A DNA stretch of 63,980 bases, from the NCBI GenBank assembly GCA_002314945.1, contig DCHV01000026.1, positions 1-63,980 on the forward strand. Direction: 5' to 3'. The translations under genes and the position numbers were made by a program. Below, piece by piece: positions 42,908 to 51,011 of the stretch. The notes below the pieces were generated by a model. That model was not told the origin of the DNA. It searched no databases and saw only the letters and a program-made list of their open reading frames with translations. Position 1 is the first letter of the stretch, and every line of letters starts with the position of its first letter. The DNA is from Prevotellaceae bacterium UBA1743. Its GTDB lineage: Bacteria; Bacteroidota; Bacteroidia; Bacteroidales; Bacteroidaceae.

Positions 42908-44293
42908 ATGTATAAGATTATCTTAGGACATACTACTTATGAATTCAAAGATCTGAAAACTCTGATGGCAAAGGCAACTCCTGCTCGTTCGGGAGACGAT
43001 CTTGCCGGAATATCAGCACGCTCTATGGAGGAGAGAGTGGCTGCAAAGATGTTGCTTGCCGAAGTGCCTCTTAAGACTTTCCTTGAAGAGCAACTCATTC
43101 CTTATGAAAAGGACGAGGTGACTCGTCTGATAGTTGATTCGCATAACGATATCGCCTTTCGTCCTATAAGGCATCTTACTGTTGGCGATTTCAGAAACTG
43201 GCTGTTAAGCGATGAAGCCACAACCGAAAAACTCTCATTCATCTCATCAGGGATAACACCAGAGATGGCAGCTGCTGTAAGTAAGATTATGCGTAATCAG
43301 GACTTGATGACAGTTGCAAAGAAATGTAGTGTAATCACAAAATTCCGCAATACTATCGGGCTTCCAGGCAGAATGTCTGCAAGGCTACAACCCAATCATC
43401 CCACAGATGACCTTAGAGGCATTGCGGCAAGCATTGTGGATGGTCTCATGTATGGATGTGGTGATGCTGTAATCGGTATTAATCCTGCAAGTGATAGCGT
43501 ACCTACATTGCTGAAGCTCAATCATCTGCTTGATGAGATAATCTGCAGGTACGAAATCCCAACACAGTCATGCATTCTTACGCATGTAACTACATGTATT
43601 GACCTTATTAACCACGGTGCACCCGTTGACCTTCTTTTTCAAAGTATTGCCGGGACTCAGGGAGCAATGGAGGAATTCGGCGTGAGCATTTCCCTTCTTG
43701 ACGAGGCATACGATGCTGTAAAGAGTCTGAATCGTGGCACTATTGGTGACAACTGCATGTATTTTGAGACGGGACAGGGCACTGCACTATCTGCCAGTGC
43801 AAATCATGGAGTGGATGAACAGACTTGCGAAGCACGCTGTTATGCTGTAGCGCGAAGATACAACCCTCTTCTTGTCAATACGGTAGTCGGTTTCATTGGT
43901 CCTGAATACCTTTATGATGGTAAGCAGATAACAAGAGCAGCTCTTGAGGATCATTTCTGTGGCAAACTGATGGGACTTCCACTTGGTTGTGACATCTGCT
44001 ACACTAATCATGCAGAAGCAGATCAGGATGACATGGACAATCTTCTCACCCTACTCGCCTCAAGTGGAATTACATATATCATGGGTGTGCCAGGAGCGGA
44101 TGACATAATGCTTAATTATCAGAGTACATCATATCATGATGCTTTATACATTCGTAATCTATTAGGGCTCAAACATGCTCCGGAGTTCGAGGAGTGGCTG
44201 GAAAAGTTTGGTCTTGTGGATAACAACGGCAGAACATTGCCTTTTGTTCACGACAACAGATTAATAGGAATAAGTAACATCGTCAATGAGTGA
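42908..44293 (+). CDS. eutB: Ethanolamine ammonia-lyase, large subunit
   Basis: A 461-residue protein, close to the usual length of EutB, with high similarity along the whole barrel (GDDLAGISARSMEERVAAKMLLAEVPL near the N terminus, NHADADQDDMDNL-like NHAEADQDDMDNL, and MGVPGADDIMLNYQSTS near the C terminus). With EutC it forms the adenosylcobalamin-dependent enzyme that turns ethanolamine into acetaldehyde and ammonia. It overlaps eutC by 8 bases. There is no reactivase EutA and no microcompartment shell gene in the window, which is unusual. The cofactor must be supplied by B12 uptake elsewhere in the genome. Confidence 0.95.
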   Translation: MYKIILGHTTYEFKDLKTLMAKATPARSGDDLAGISARSMEERVAAKMLLAEVPLKTFLEEQLIPYEKDEVTRLIVDSHNDIAFRPIRHLTVGDFRNWLLSDEATTEKLSFISSGITPEMAAAVSKIMRNQDLMTVAKKCSVITKFRNTIGLPGRMSARLQPNHPTDDLRGIAASIVDGLMYGCGDAVIGINPASDSVPTLLKLNHLLDEIICRYEIPTQSCILTHVTTCIDLINHGAPVDLLFQSIAGTQGAMEEFGVSISLLDEAYDAVKSLNRGTIGDNCMYFETGQGTALSASANHGVDEQTCEARCYAVARRYNPLLVNTVVGFIGPEYLYDGKQITRAALEDHFCGKLMGLPLGCDICYTNHAEADQDDMDNLLTLLASSGITYIMGVPGADDIMLNYQSTSYHDALYIRNLLGLKHAPEFEEWLEKFGLVDNNGRTLPFVHDNRLIGISNIVNE

Positions 44294-45098
44294 TGAATTA
44301 TCAATAACAGAAGAACAAATCCTGCAACATGATCCATGGGAGGAATTGCGTCAATTTACAGATGCACGTATCGCACTTGGACGTACAGGAGGCGGTCTGC
44401 CTACAAAAGAATACTTGCGTTTCAGTCTTGATCATGCAAGGGCAAGAGACGCAATACACGAACCCTTCAATCCAGAATGGCTAAAAGGAAGACTTGAATC
44501 CCTCGGAGTTGAGAGCATCTGTCTTGAGAGTGCAGCAATCGACCGCCATACCTTTCTTGTTCGACCTGATTTGGGAAAGCGATTGAGTCAGAAAAGCATT
44601 GAGTACCTCAATGGTTATGATTACAAGGGTGCTGACATTTGCATAGTCATTGGTGATGGATTGTCTTCAAAGGCTGTGCATAAACAATCCGTTCCGTTAT
44701 TGGAAGAATTGCTCCCTTATTTTGCAAAACTTCATCTGACTATTGCTCCTATAGTTCTTGCAAAACAGAGTCGTGTTGCGTTGGGTGATGACATTGCTGA
44801 ACGTATGCATTGCAAGTGTGTCATCATCCTTATTGGTGAACGTCCGGGACTTACATCGCCCGACAGTCTTGGTGCATATATCACATACGACACTTTCCGT
44901 GGCAGACTTGAAAGTGATCGTAATTGTGTCTCCAACATCCGTCCGGAAGGTTTGAGCTACCAGAGAGCGGCCTTCAAAATTGCCTGGCTTGTTGAATCAG
45001 CCTTCAGCATAGGGAAATCAGGCATCTCACTAAAAGACAATAGTGATGATCTGACTCTGCAAACTGCAGAGATGCTTTATTACCAAAAGTTGTCGTAA
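44286..45098 (+). CDS. eutC: Ethanolamine ammonia-lyase, small subunit
   Basis: A 270-residue protein matching EutC from FTDARIALGRTGGGLPTKEYLRFSLDHARARDAIHEPF to the C terminus. VIGDGLSSKAVHKQS and VVLIGERPGLTSPDSLGAYITY-type motifs form the B12-binding face. It is slightly shorter than the enteric protein at the N terminus, as is common in other bacteria. It overlaps eutB by 8 bases. Its last codons (YYQKLS) and stop lie in the 26-base direct repeat that is duplicated in front of the operon. Confidence 0.94.
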   Translation: MSDELSITEEQILQHDPWEELRQFTDARIALGRTGGGLPTKEYLRFSLDHARARDAIHEPFNPEWLKGRLESLGVESICLESAAIDRHTFLVRPDLGKRLSQKSIEYLNGYDYKGADICIVIGDGLSSKAVHKQSVPLLEELLPYFAKLHLTIAPIVLAKQSRVALGDDIAERMHCKCVIILIGERPGLTSPDSLGAYITYDTFRGRLESDRNCVSNIRPEGLSYQRAAFKIAWLVESAFSIGKSGISLKDNSDDLTLQTAEMLYYQKLS

Positions 45099-45102
45099 TT
45101 TT
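45077..45102 (+). repeat. 26-base direct repeat, right copy
   Basis: Perfect copy of 41269-41294. It covers the end of eutC including the TAA stop. The distance between copies is 3808 bases, exactly one permease-eutB-eutC unit with its promoter. Confidence 0.9.
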
Positions 45103-45167
45103 TTTCAATTCAAATGTTCAAGCTAAAAGAGAAGATAGAACTGCAAGAGAAATTATGCATTGAAGCT

Positions 45168-47681
45168 ATGACCATAAAAGAGCTAATCAACCAACAAAGG
45201 GAGTTCTTCAGTACCGGAGAAACTTTCTCCTATCAATGCAGGAAAAAGGCACTTGAGGCATTGAAAGAAAGCATCAAGAGGTACGAACCTGATATTGCCG
45301 ACGCTCTGCAGAAAGACCTGGGCAAATCAACGACTGAGTCGTACATTACTGAGATTGGTATGCTGCTGGAAGATATCAGTTACGCGCTGAAACACCTTCG
45401 CCGTTGGATGAAGCCTAAGCGACAAAGTACTCCGATGACTATATTTCCAGGATCATCAAAGGTGGTAAATTGTCCGTATGGTGTGGTCCTGGTGATAGCA
45501 CCATGGAACTATCCTATACTACTCTCGCTCCAACCTCTCGTCGGTGCACTTGCAGCAGGGAATTGCTGTGTGGTGAAACCATCTGAGGCAGCTCCTGCAT
45601 CAGCAGATGTCATCGAAAAGATCGTAAAGGAAGTATTACCCGAAAGCCATGCAGCTGTCGTCAACGGTGGCATAGAGACAAGCAAGGAACTGCTCGAAGA
45701 ACAGTTTGATTACATCTTCTATACAGGCAACACGAATGTAGGCCGTACCGTCATGGAAAAGGCTGCGAGGTATCTTACTCCCGTCACATTGGAGTTGGGT
45801 GGAAAATCGCCTGTAGTCGTAAGTCGAAATGCCAATCTCCGGCTTGCCGCACGTCGTATTGCATTCGGCAAACTGATGAATCTCGGACAGACTTGTGTAG
45901 CTCCTGATTACATACTGGTTGAGCGTGAAGCCCATGATTCTTTCATTGCATTACTCGAGGAAGAAATCACAAAGATGTATGGTGAGAAACCTCTACGAAA
46001 TGCGGCATACGGAAAAATCATCAACCATCGTCACTATGAAAGAATATGCCGTCTGATAGATAAAAGCAAGGTGGTGTTTGGAGGAGAGTGTGATGAAACA
46101 TCATTACGCATAGAACCTACGATCATGGACAATGTGACGGCAGAAGATGCTGTAATGGCGGAGGAGATTTTCGGGCCTGTCCTACCTGTCATTACTGTTG
46201 AAAACCTGGACGAGGCCTTCCTTTTCATCCAACAACGCCCACATCCCCTGGCACTCTATATCTTTACAGAGAGTAAGGCAGAGGAAAACCGATTCATCAA
46301 CGGGCTTCTCTTCGGAGGGGGTTGCGTCAACGATGTGATCGTGCACTTGTCCAACCCTAATCTTCCCTTTGGCGGCATTGGTCCTTCTGGTATGGGTGAA
46401 TATCACGGAATATCAACCTACGAGACTTTCAGTCACAAGAAGTCTATCGTCAAGAGTGCCACCTATATGGACATTCCTCTCCGTTATCCTCCGTATTCGG
46501 AAAAAACGGACAAAATACTTAGATTCTTCATGAAACATTTTACATTATTCATTCCGTTCTGGAAAATAGCAACTATTTGCTTTGCTGCTATCCTCGTCAT
46601 TTCCTCCTGTACCAACGACGACCCTGAGCCCAAGTACGAAGATCCTGGATTTATCTCCTTCATCGACCAGAATACGGGTGAGCTCGTCAGTTCGGATGAC
46701 GTGTTCAAAACAGGTTCCTACGTAGAGATTGACATCGAAGAGCGTGGATTGCCTCATCTGTTTGAAGAGAACAAATGGTTCCAGACAAAGTATTTGTTCA
46801 AGAAAGAAGAGTCGGCATTTGTCCTTGTAAAAGTCTTCCAGGGAGGTGGCATGGAGGACTATAAAGACTGCACAGATACCTACAAAGACATAGCCGTACT
46901 CGAATGGTGTGACAAGGATAAATGGCGGCAATGGAAAGATGTCGTAATATACTATCAGCGGCCAAAGTTTCACTTCAGGCTCAAGTCTCCCCTTGCTCCC
47001 GATGATGTGACAAAAGACAGCCTTTCCATTTATTACGACGGGACATACCTCTATCCCGACATTGGCTTCAAATCTATCTCGAGAACTCTCGTTGGATTCG
47101 ACGTGAATGGGCATAGCTTGCTACAGAACGGGGTTACTATTCATGCGGATGCAGAGTATCATAGTGACAAGACATGTTTCAATCGACCGACAGATGTGTT
47201 TCGGACTGGGTCTTATGTGGAGATTGACATCGAAGATCGTGGAGTGCCTTATCTTCATGAACAAGAAATGTGGTTCCAAACAAAATTCTTGTTCATGAAA
47301 GAAGAGACTGAATTTGTCCTCCTGGAAGTGTATGATGGATGCATCTCAAAAGGCTACGAGAACTGTACGGACTCATATAAAGACATTGCCGTACTTGAGT
47401 GGTGTGACAAGGATAAATGGTGGCAATGGAAAGATATCGTACGAAACACGTATTATCCAAAGTTTCATTTCAGAATCAAGTCACGCCTCGCACCAAATGA
47501 CGAAACAAAAGACAGCAAATCAATTTATTACGACGAAGAACGCCTCTATCCAAACATTGGCTTCAAATCTATCTCAAGAAATATCGTTGGATTCTATGTG
47601 AATGGATACGATCTACTGCGGAATGGTGTCTCTATCAGTGCAGGAGATGAGTATTATACAGACTACAACTATTACGAATAG
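45168..47681 (+). CDS. Aldehyde dehydrogenase fused to a lipoprotein with a duplicated unknown domain
   Basis: The frame is open from 45114, but MTIKELINQQREFFSTGE at 45168 is the usual family start, giving 837 residues. Residues 1-456 are a non-acylating class 3-type aldehyde dehydrogenase (Glu209 in LELGGKSPV, Cys243 in LGQTCVAPD), which ends normally at LRFFMK. The frame runs on without a stop into MKHFTLFIPFWKIATICF and a lipobox VISSC (Cys481). Two copies of an unrecognised domain of about 165 residues follow (from 512 and 677; both with TGSYVEIDIE, VLEWCDKDKW and IGFKSISR). The enzyme could oxidise acetaldehyde from EutBC to acetate. The fusion may come from loss of the stop between two genes; an internal start at 46530 could yield the lipoprotein alone. 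Confidence 0.8.
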   Translation: MTIKELINQQREFFSTGETFSYQCRKKALEALKESIKRYEPDIADALQKDLGKSTTESYITEIGMLLEDISYALKHLRRWMKPKRQSTPMTIFPGSSKVVNCPYGVVLVIAPWNYPILLSLQPLVGALAAGNCCVVKPSEAAPASADVIEKIVKEVLPESHAAVVNGGIETSKELLEEQFDYIFYTGNTNVGRTVMEKAARYLTPVTLELGGKSPVVVSRNANLRLAARRIAFGKLMNLGQTCVAPDYILVEREAHDSFIALLEEEITKMYGEKPLRNAAYGKIINHRHYERICRLIDKSKVVFGGECDETSLRIEPTIMDNVTAEDAVMAEEIFGPVLPVITVENLDEAFLFIQQRPHPLALYIFTESKAEENRFINGLLFGGGCVNDVIVHLSNPNLPFGGIGPSGMGEYHGISTYETFSHKKSIVKSATYMDIPLRYPPYSEKTDKILRFFMKHFTLFIPFWKIATICFAAILVISSCTNDDPEPKYEDPGFISFIDQNTGELVSSDDVFKTGSYVEIDIEERGLPHLFEENKWFQTKYLFKKEESAFVLVKVFQGGGMEDYKDCTDTYKDIAVLEWCDKDKWRQWKDVVIYYQRPKFHFRLKSPLAPDDVTKDSLSIYYDGTYLYPDIGFKSISRTLVGFDVNGHSLLQNGVTIHADAEYHSDKTCFNRPTDVFRTGSYVEIDIEDRGVPYLHEQEMWFQTKFLFMKEETEFVLLEVYDGCISKGYENCTDSYKDIAVLEWCDKDKWWQWKDIVRNTYYPKFHFRIKSRLAPNDETKDSKSIYYDEERLYPNIGFKSISRNIVGFYVNGYDLLRNGVSISAGDEYYTDYNYYE

Positions 47682-47698
47682 AACTGAGATATTACACC

Positions 47699-48268
47699 CT
47701 ACCCCATCTTGCGTTTCCAAGCACGGTAGCCAAAGAAGGCGATGATGGTATATAGGCCATAGAGGGCAGCATAGAAGTACAGGTCCTTGTAGAGATACAA
47801 ACTACTGCTGACGGCATCTACCACGACCCATGCCCACCATTGTTCCAACCATTTGCGTGCCATCATCCACATCCCGATGATGCTAAGTGCTGTGGTGAAA
47901 CTATCCCACCAAGGGACTGTGCTGTCGGTGTAGTGGACGAGTATCCATCCTATCCCCACATAACAAGCTGCAAAAGCCAATACGAGGAGGGGATACATAC
48001 GGAGCGGAGTATGGGTGATGGGTATCTCCTTTCCGTCCCGTGCCTTCCCCCTGTTGGAGAAACGCCACATATACCATCCGTAGAGGGCGGCAAGGAGGTA
48101 ATAGATATCGATACCGAAATCGGCATACAATCCAGCATTCCAATACACATACAGGCTAATCGAAGGCATAATGATGCCTGCTATCCAGACTTTCCAGTCG
48201 GCACGGTACTCGTAGTAGAGGTAGAGAACCCCTATGACAGTACCCAGTATCTCGAGAAATGAATCCAT
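47699..48268 (-). CDS. pnuT: PnuC-family thiamine transporter
   Basis: A 189-residue membrane protein with about seven helices, matching the PnuC family (EILGTVIGVLYLYYEYRADWKVWIAGIIMP, WMMARKWLEQWWAWVVVDAVSSSLY). PnuC proteins move vitamins such as nicotinamide riboside by facilitated diffusion. Here the gene overlaps a TonB receptor by one base (TGATG), and the pair lies behind a TPP riboswitch, so it is the thiamine-specific form (PnuT). The thiamine pyrophosphokinase gene often found next is not present; the next gene is convergent. Confidence 0.9.
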   Translation of the reverse strand: MDSFLEILGTVIGVLYLYYEYRADWKVWIAGIIMPSISLYVYWNAGLYADFGIDIYYLLAALYGWYMWRFSNRGKARDGKEIPITHTPLRMYPLLVLAFAACYVGIGWILVHYTDSTVPWWDSFTTALSIIGMWMMARKWLEQWWAWVVVDAVSSSLYLYKDLYFYAALYGLYTIIAFFGYRAWKRKMG

Positions 48269-50694
48269 CAGAATCGTAGTGTGAGGTGTCCCATCAGGGT
48301 GAAGCCAGCAGCAGGGATGTACCCTATCTGGGTATAGCGGTCGGAGTTGGGCTTCACATCGTTGGTAATGGCACTATACACCCAACCGCTGGTGGCATAG
48401 TGTGCGTTGAAGATATTATTAAGGTCGAGCCCGTAGAGGATTTCCTTCAGTCCCTTTCCACCGCATGACATGGGATAGGTGAGGCGGATATCCGTACGTG
48501 TGTAGGCTGGGAGTGACCGCTGCTGACACGCAGTATTGTCGAGATACTGTCGGCCCACATAACCCGTGTGCCAAGTAACCTTGAAGCGCCGATACTTGAA
48601 GTCGGCAAAGACATTGAGCATGACGCTGGGGGAGTAGGCAAGGGTGCTATGGTCGTAATGGATGGTCCGTTCCCCGTTCTCCCAGTCCTCCACCACCTCG
48701 TCGAAGTCCCGTATGCGATTGCGACTGAGAGCGGCATTGGCTTCGAGGTCCAACCATCGGCAGGGGGAAGCGCCTGCGGTGAGTTCCACGCCGATGCGGT
48801 AACTGTCGCGGACATTGGTGGTGAGGTTTTCCCCTATATCGCTCTTCATACCCGTCTGCACAAACTGATTACGATAATCCATCCAGTAGAGGTTGGCACC
48901 AAGGTTCCATCCCTTAGCACGATAGGTGTAGCCTGTCTCGAAATCATGGACACGCTCGGGTTGAGGTGCGGGGTAATTACCATTGTCGGTGAAGTTGTTG
49001 CGCTCCGGTTCGCGATGGCTCATAGCCCATGATGCGTAGGCCTGATGTCCATCGTTGTGGTAACTGACTCCAGCCTTGGGATTAAGGAACGTGTAATGCT
49101 TGTCGATGGACAGAAGCTGATTGGTGTAGGTGCCATCATCATTGGCGTAGAACTTATCGTTGATACCTTCGGTCTCGTAGCGTACGAGACGTGCCTGTAG
49201 GTCGGCAAAGACATCAAAGCAACGGGTGAGATGACAGGTCCCCTTGACGTACATGCTCATGTCGCCCTTGGTAGCATCGCTGTCGTAATAGGTATAGCGT
49301 CCGCCTGCCAGACAGGCCGCTGCCAGTTCGCTATCCTTGATATAAGTGAGGTATCCGAAGTGGTCACCTTGGTACTGCTGCATGGAGAGGCCACCTGTGA
49401 GATCCGCACGATTGCCCCGATAGTTGGTATTCCACGTCATTCCATAGGTATGTTGTTCGAGTCCCTTACGACGCACGAAATCGGTCTTCTTGAGCGTACT
49501 CCCATCACTCAGGGTGAAAGTGGCGAGGCCGAATTTCTTGAGTTTATTGTCGGGTCGGAACTCCTCGTAGTAGCCATATCCGTAGGTATAGTGGAGGGTT
49601 GCAGTAGAGTTCCATCGCGAAGCCATCTGCCATGCCATCTGAAGGATATTGTGATCCTGATTGAAATTGTCGGTAGTGCGGTCCCACAAAGTGCCGTCGG
49701 CCATCTGATAGCGCGAGGTGGTATAGCAGCCCTGATCATCGGCAAAGTCATTCTGCCCGTAATGTGTATCGAGTCTCTCGTAGAGCGAGTTGAAGCGTCC
49801 CAATCCCGCCCGATACATATCCCCGTAGGAAGAGATGCCCGTGGCGGTAGTCCCGATGACCTGGCTGTAGTCGTCGTTCCACACCAGATGATTGCCAGAA
49901 AGGAGGGAGTTGTCGTCGTTACCCGTCACCACGCCGTTCCACGCCTGACCTGTATGCTCATAGTTGCCGATATTCCTGTAGCTCAGCACCAAACGTCGGT
50001 CGTTACTCATCCAGGAGAGATTGGCATAGAAACTGCCAGAGTTACCCGCCGTGCCATGCACATAGCCCTCCGTACCGGTATGGTGAAAAGCAGCATCGAG
50101 GGTGAGATGGTTCCACCAGAGCCCTGAGGAAAGAGATCCTCCCACGTTGTAGGTGTTGTACGAACCATAGTTGGCACTTACCTCCAACGAAGGGACCAGA
50201 GAGGGGGCCTTGGTATTGAGGGTAAGGTTGCCTCCGAAGGCTCCGTCGCCCTGCGTACTGGTCCCTACGCCGCGCTGGATCTGGGCACTCCCTAAGAGGG
50301 ATGCGTAACTGTTCATATTGGCCCAGAATACACATTGGTCCTCTGGAGCGTTGAGAGGCACCCCATCGAGGGTGACACAGATACGACTGTCGGCAGCACC
50401 TCGGATACGCATATAGGTGGTACCCGTACCCAATCCGTTCTCACTCCATGCCATCACGCCAGGAGTGCGGGAGAAGAGGAGAGGCAGTTCCTGACCAGTA
50501 CGGCCATATTCCTCGAGCGTATTGCGGTTGATATTGGTGACGGCAAAAGGGGCGTATTTCTTAGCACGTACACCACTCACCACCAATTCCTGCATCTCCC
50601 TCACCGTGGTCGTGTCCGAGACTGCCTTGTTCTGGGCAAAAAGACCTACAGCCCCACTCATCACGAGTGCAGCCGCTGCAAAAACTCTCTTCAT
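48268..50694 (-). CDS. TonB-dependent outer-membrane thiamine receptor
   Basis: An 808-residue receptor. The ATG at 50694 (MKRVFAAAALVMSGAVGLFAQ) gives a clean signal peptide; an upstream ATG at 50712 is closer to the riboswitch. The plug domain is at about residues 40-150 (YMRIRGAADSRICVTLDGVPLNAPEDQ, QIQRGVGTSTQGDGAFGG), followed by a 22-strand barrel ending with the aromatic signal LMGHLTLRF. The riboswitch and the coupled pnuT gene identify the cargo as thiamine or its phosphates. This is the OMR-PnuT arrangement known from Bacteroidetes. Confidence 0.9.
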   Translation of the reverse strand: MKRVFAAAALVMSGAVGLFAQNKAVSDTTTVREMQELVVSGVRAKKYAPFAVTNINRNTLEEYGRTGQELPLLFSRTPGVMAWSENGLGTGTTYMRIRGAADSRICVTLDGVPLNAPEDQCVFWANMNSYASLLGSAQIQRGVGTSTQGDGAFGGNLTLNTKAPSLVPSLEVSANYGSYNTYNVGGSLSSGLWWNHLTLDAAFHHTGTEGYVHGTAGNSGSFYANLSWMSNDRRLVLSYRNIGNYEHTGQAWNGVVTGNDDNSLLSGNHLVWNDDYSQVIGTTATGISSYGDMYRAGLGRFNSLYERLDTHYGQNDFADDQGCYTTSRYQMADGTLWDRTTDNFNQDHNILQMAWQMASRWNSTATLHYTYGYGYYEEFRPDNKLKKFGLATFTLSDGSTLKKTDFVRRKGLEQHTYGMTWNTNYRGNRADLTGGLSMQQYQGDHFGYLTYIKDSELAAACLAGGRYTYYDSDATKGDMSMYVKGTCHLTRCFDVFADLQARLVRYETEGINDKFYANDDGTYTNQLLSIDKHYTFLNPKAGVSYHNDGHQAYASWAMSHREPERNNFTDNGNYPAPQPERVHDFETGYTYRAKGWNLGANLYWMDYRNQFVQTGMKSDIGENLTTNVRDSYRIGVELTAGASPCRWLDLEANAALSRNRIRDFDEVVEDWENGERTIHYDHSTLAYSPSVMLNVFADFKYRRFKVTWHTGYVGRQYLDNTACQQRSLPAYTRTDIRLTYPMSCGGKGLKEILYGLDLNNIFNAHYATSGWVYSAITNDVKPNSDRYTQIGYIPAAGFTLMGHLTLRF

Positions 50695-50721
50695 TCTATA
50701 TAAGTAACTCATAAACCAAAC

Positions 50722-50826
50722 TCTCTACGCCAGCATTACCTGGATCAGATTTCCGCGTCTCACGATGGAGGACGCATGGGTATGTTCTCAGCTCTTCCCA
50801 AACGGGGGAAGGCACCCCGGCAAACA
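50722..50826 (-). ncRNA. TPP riboswitch (thi box)
   Basis: On the minus strand the conserved blocks are all present in order: GGGGTGCC, GCTGAGA, ACCC, and CTGATCCAGGTAATGCTGG with the closing GCGTAGAGAG. They lie about 30 bases upstream of the TonB receptor start. TPP binding would repress the receptor and pnuT, most likely by blocking translation or by termination; no T-run hairpin is obvious between the aptamer and the start codon. Confidence 0.95.
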
Positions 50827-50849
50827 CTTCCGTTTGCTGTTTTCGGCTG

Positions 50850-50880
50850 CAAAGTTACGACAAAACTGAAAAAGAGCAAA
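50850..50880 (-). promoter_or_regulatory. Promoter of the thiamine uptake operon
   Basis: TTTG (50877-50880) and TAACTTTG (50850-50857) on the minus strand are separated by 19 bases, a full match to the Bacteroidetes pattern, just upstream of the TPP riboswitch. Confidence 0.85.
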
Positions 50881-51011
50881 GTATCGGAGTATGTTTTTTT
50901 CTCATGCGGAATATCGGAAGAATAAAAATTCCACTAATTATGAGGAGAAAAGGTGCTCGTTCCAACATTTTTCCATACCTTTGGCATACCAAATATAAAC
51001 CAAAGAAGAAC

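Noticed and set aside
41426..45098. A bacterial microcompartment locus
   Set aside because: No shell (BMC) proteins or EutE/EutA/EutN genes are present around eutBC.
49231..50127. A 298-codon plus-strand ORF inside the TonB receptor gene
   Set aside because: It is antisense to a clear receptor gene, has no domain or signal, and its residue use reflects the reverse reading of the receptor codons.
50904..51011. A 36-codon extension of the S9 peptidase
   Set aside because: It crosses the -7 box at 50976 and would bury the signal peptide that starts at 51012.
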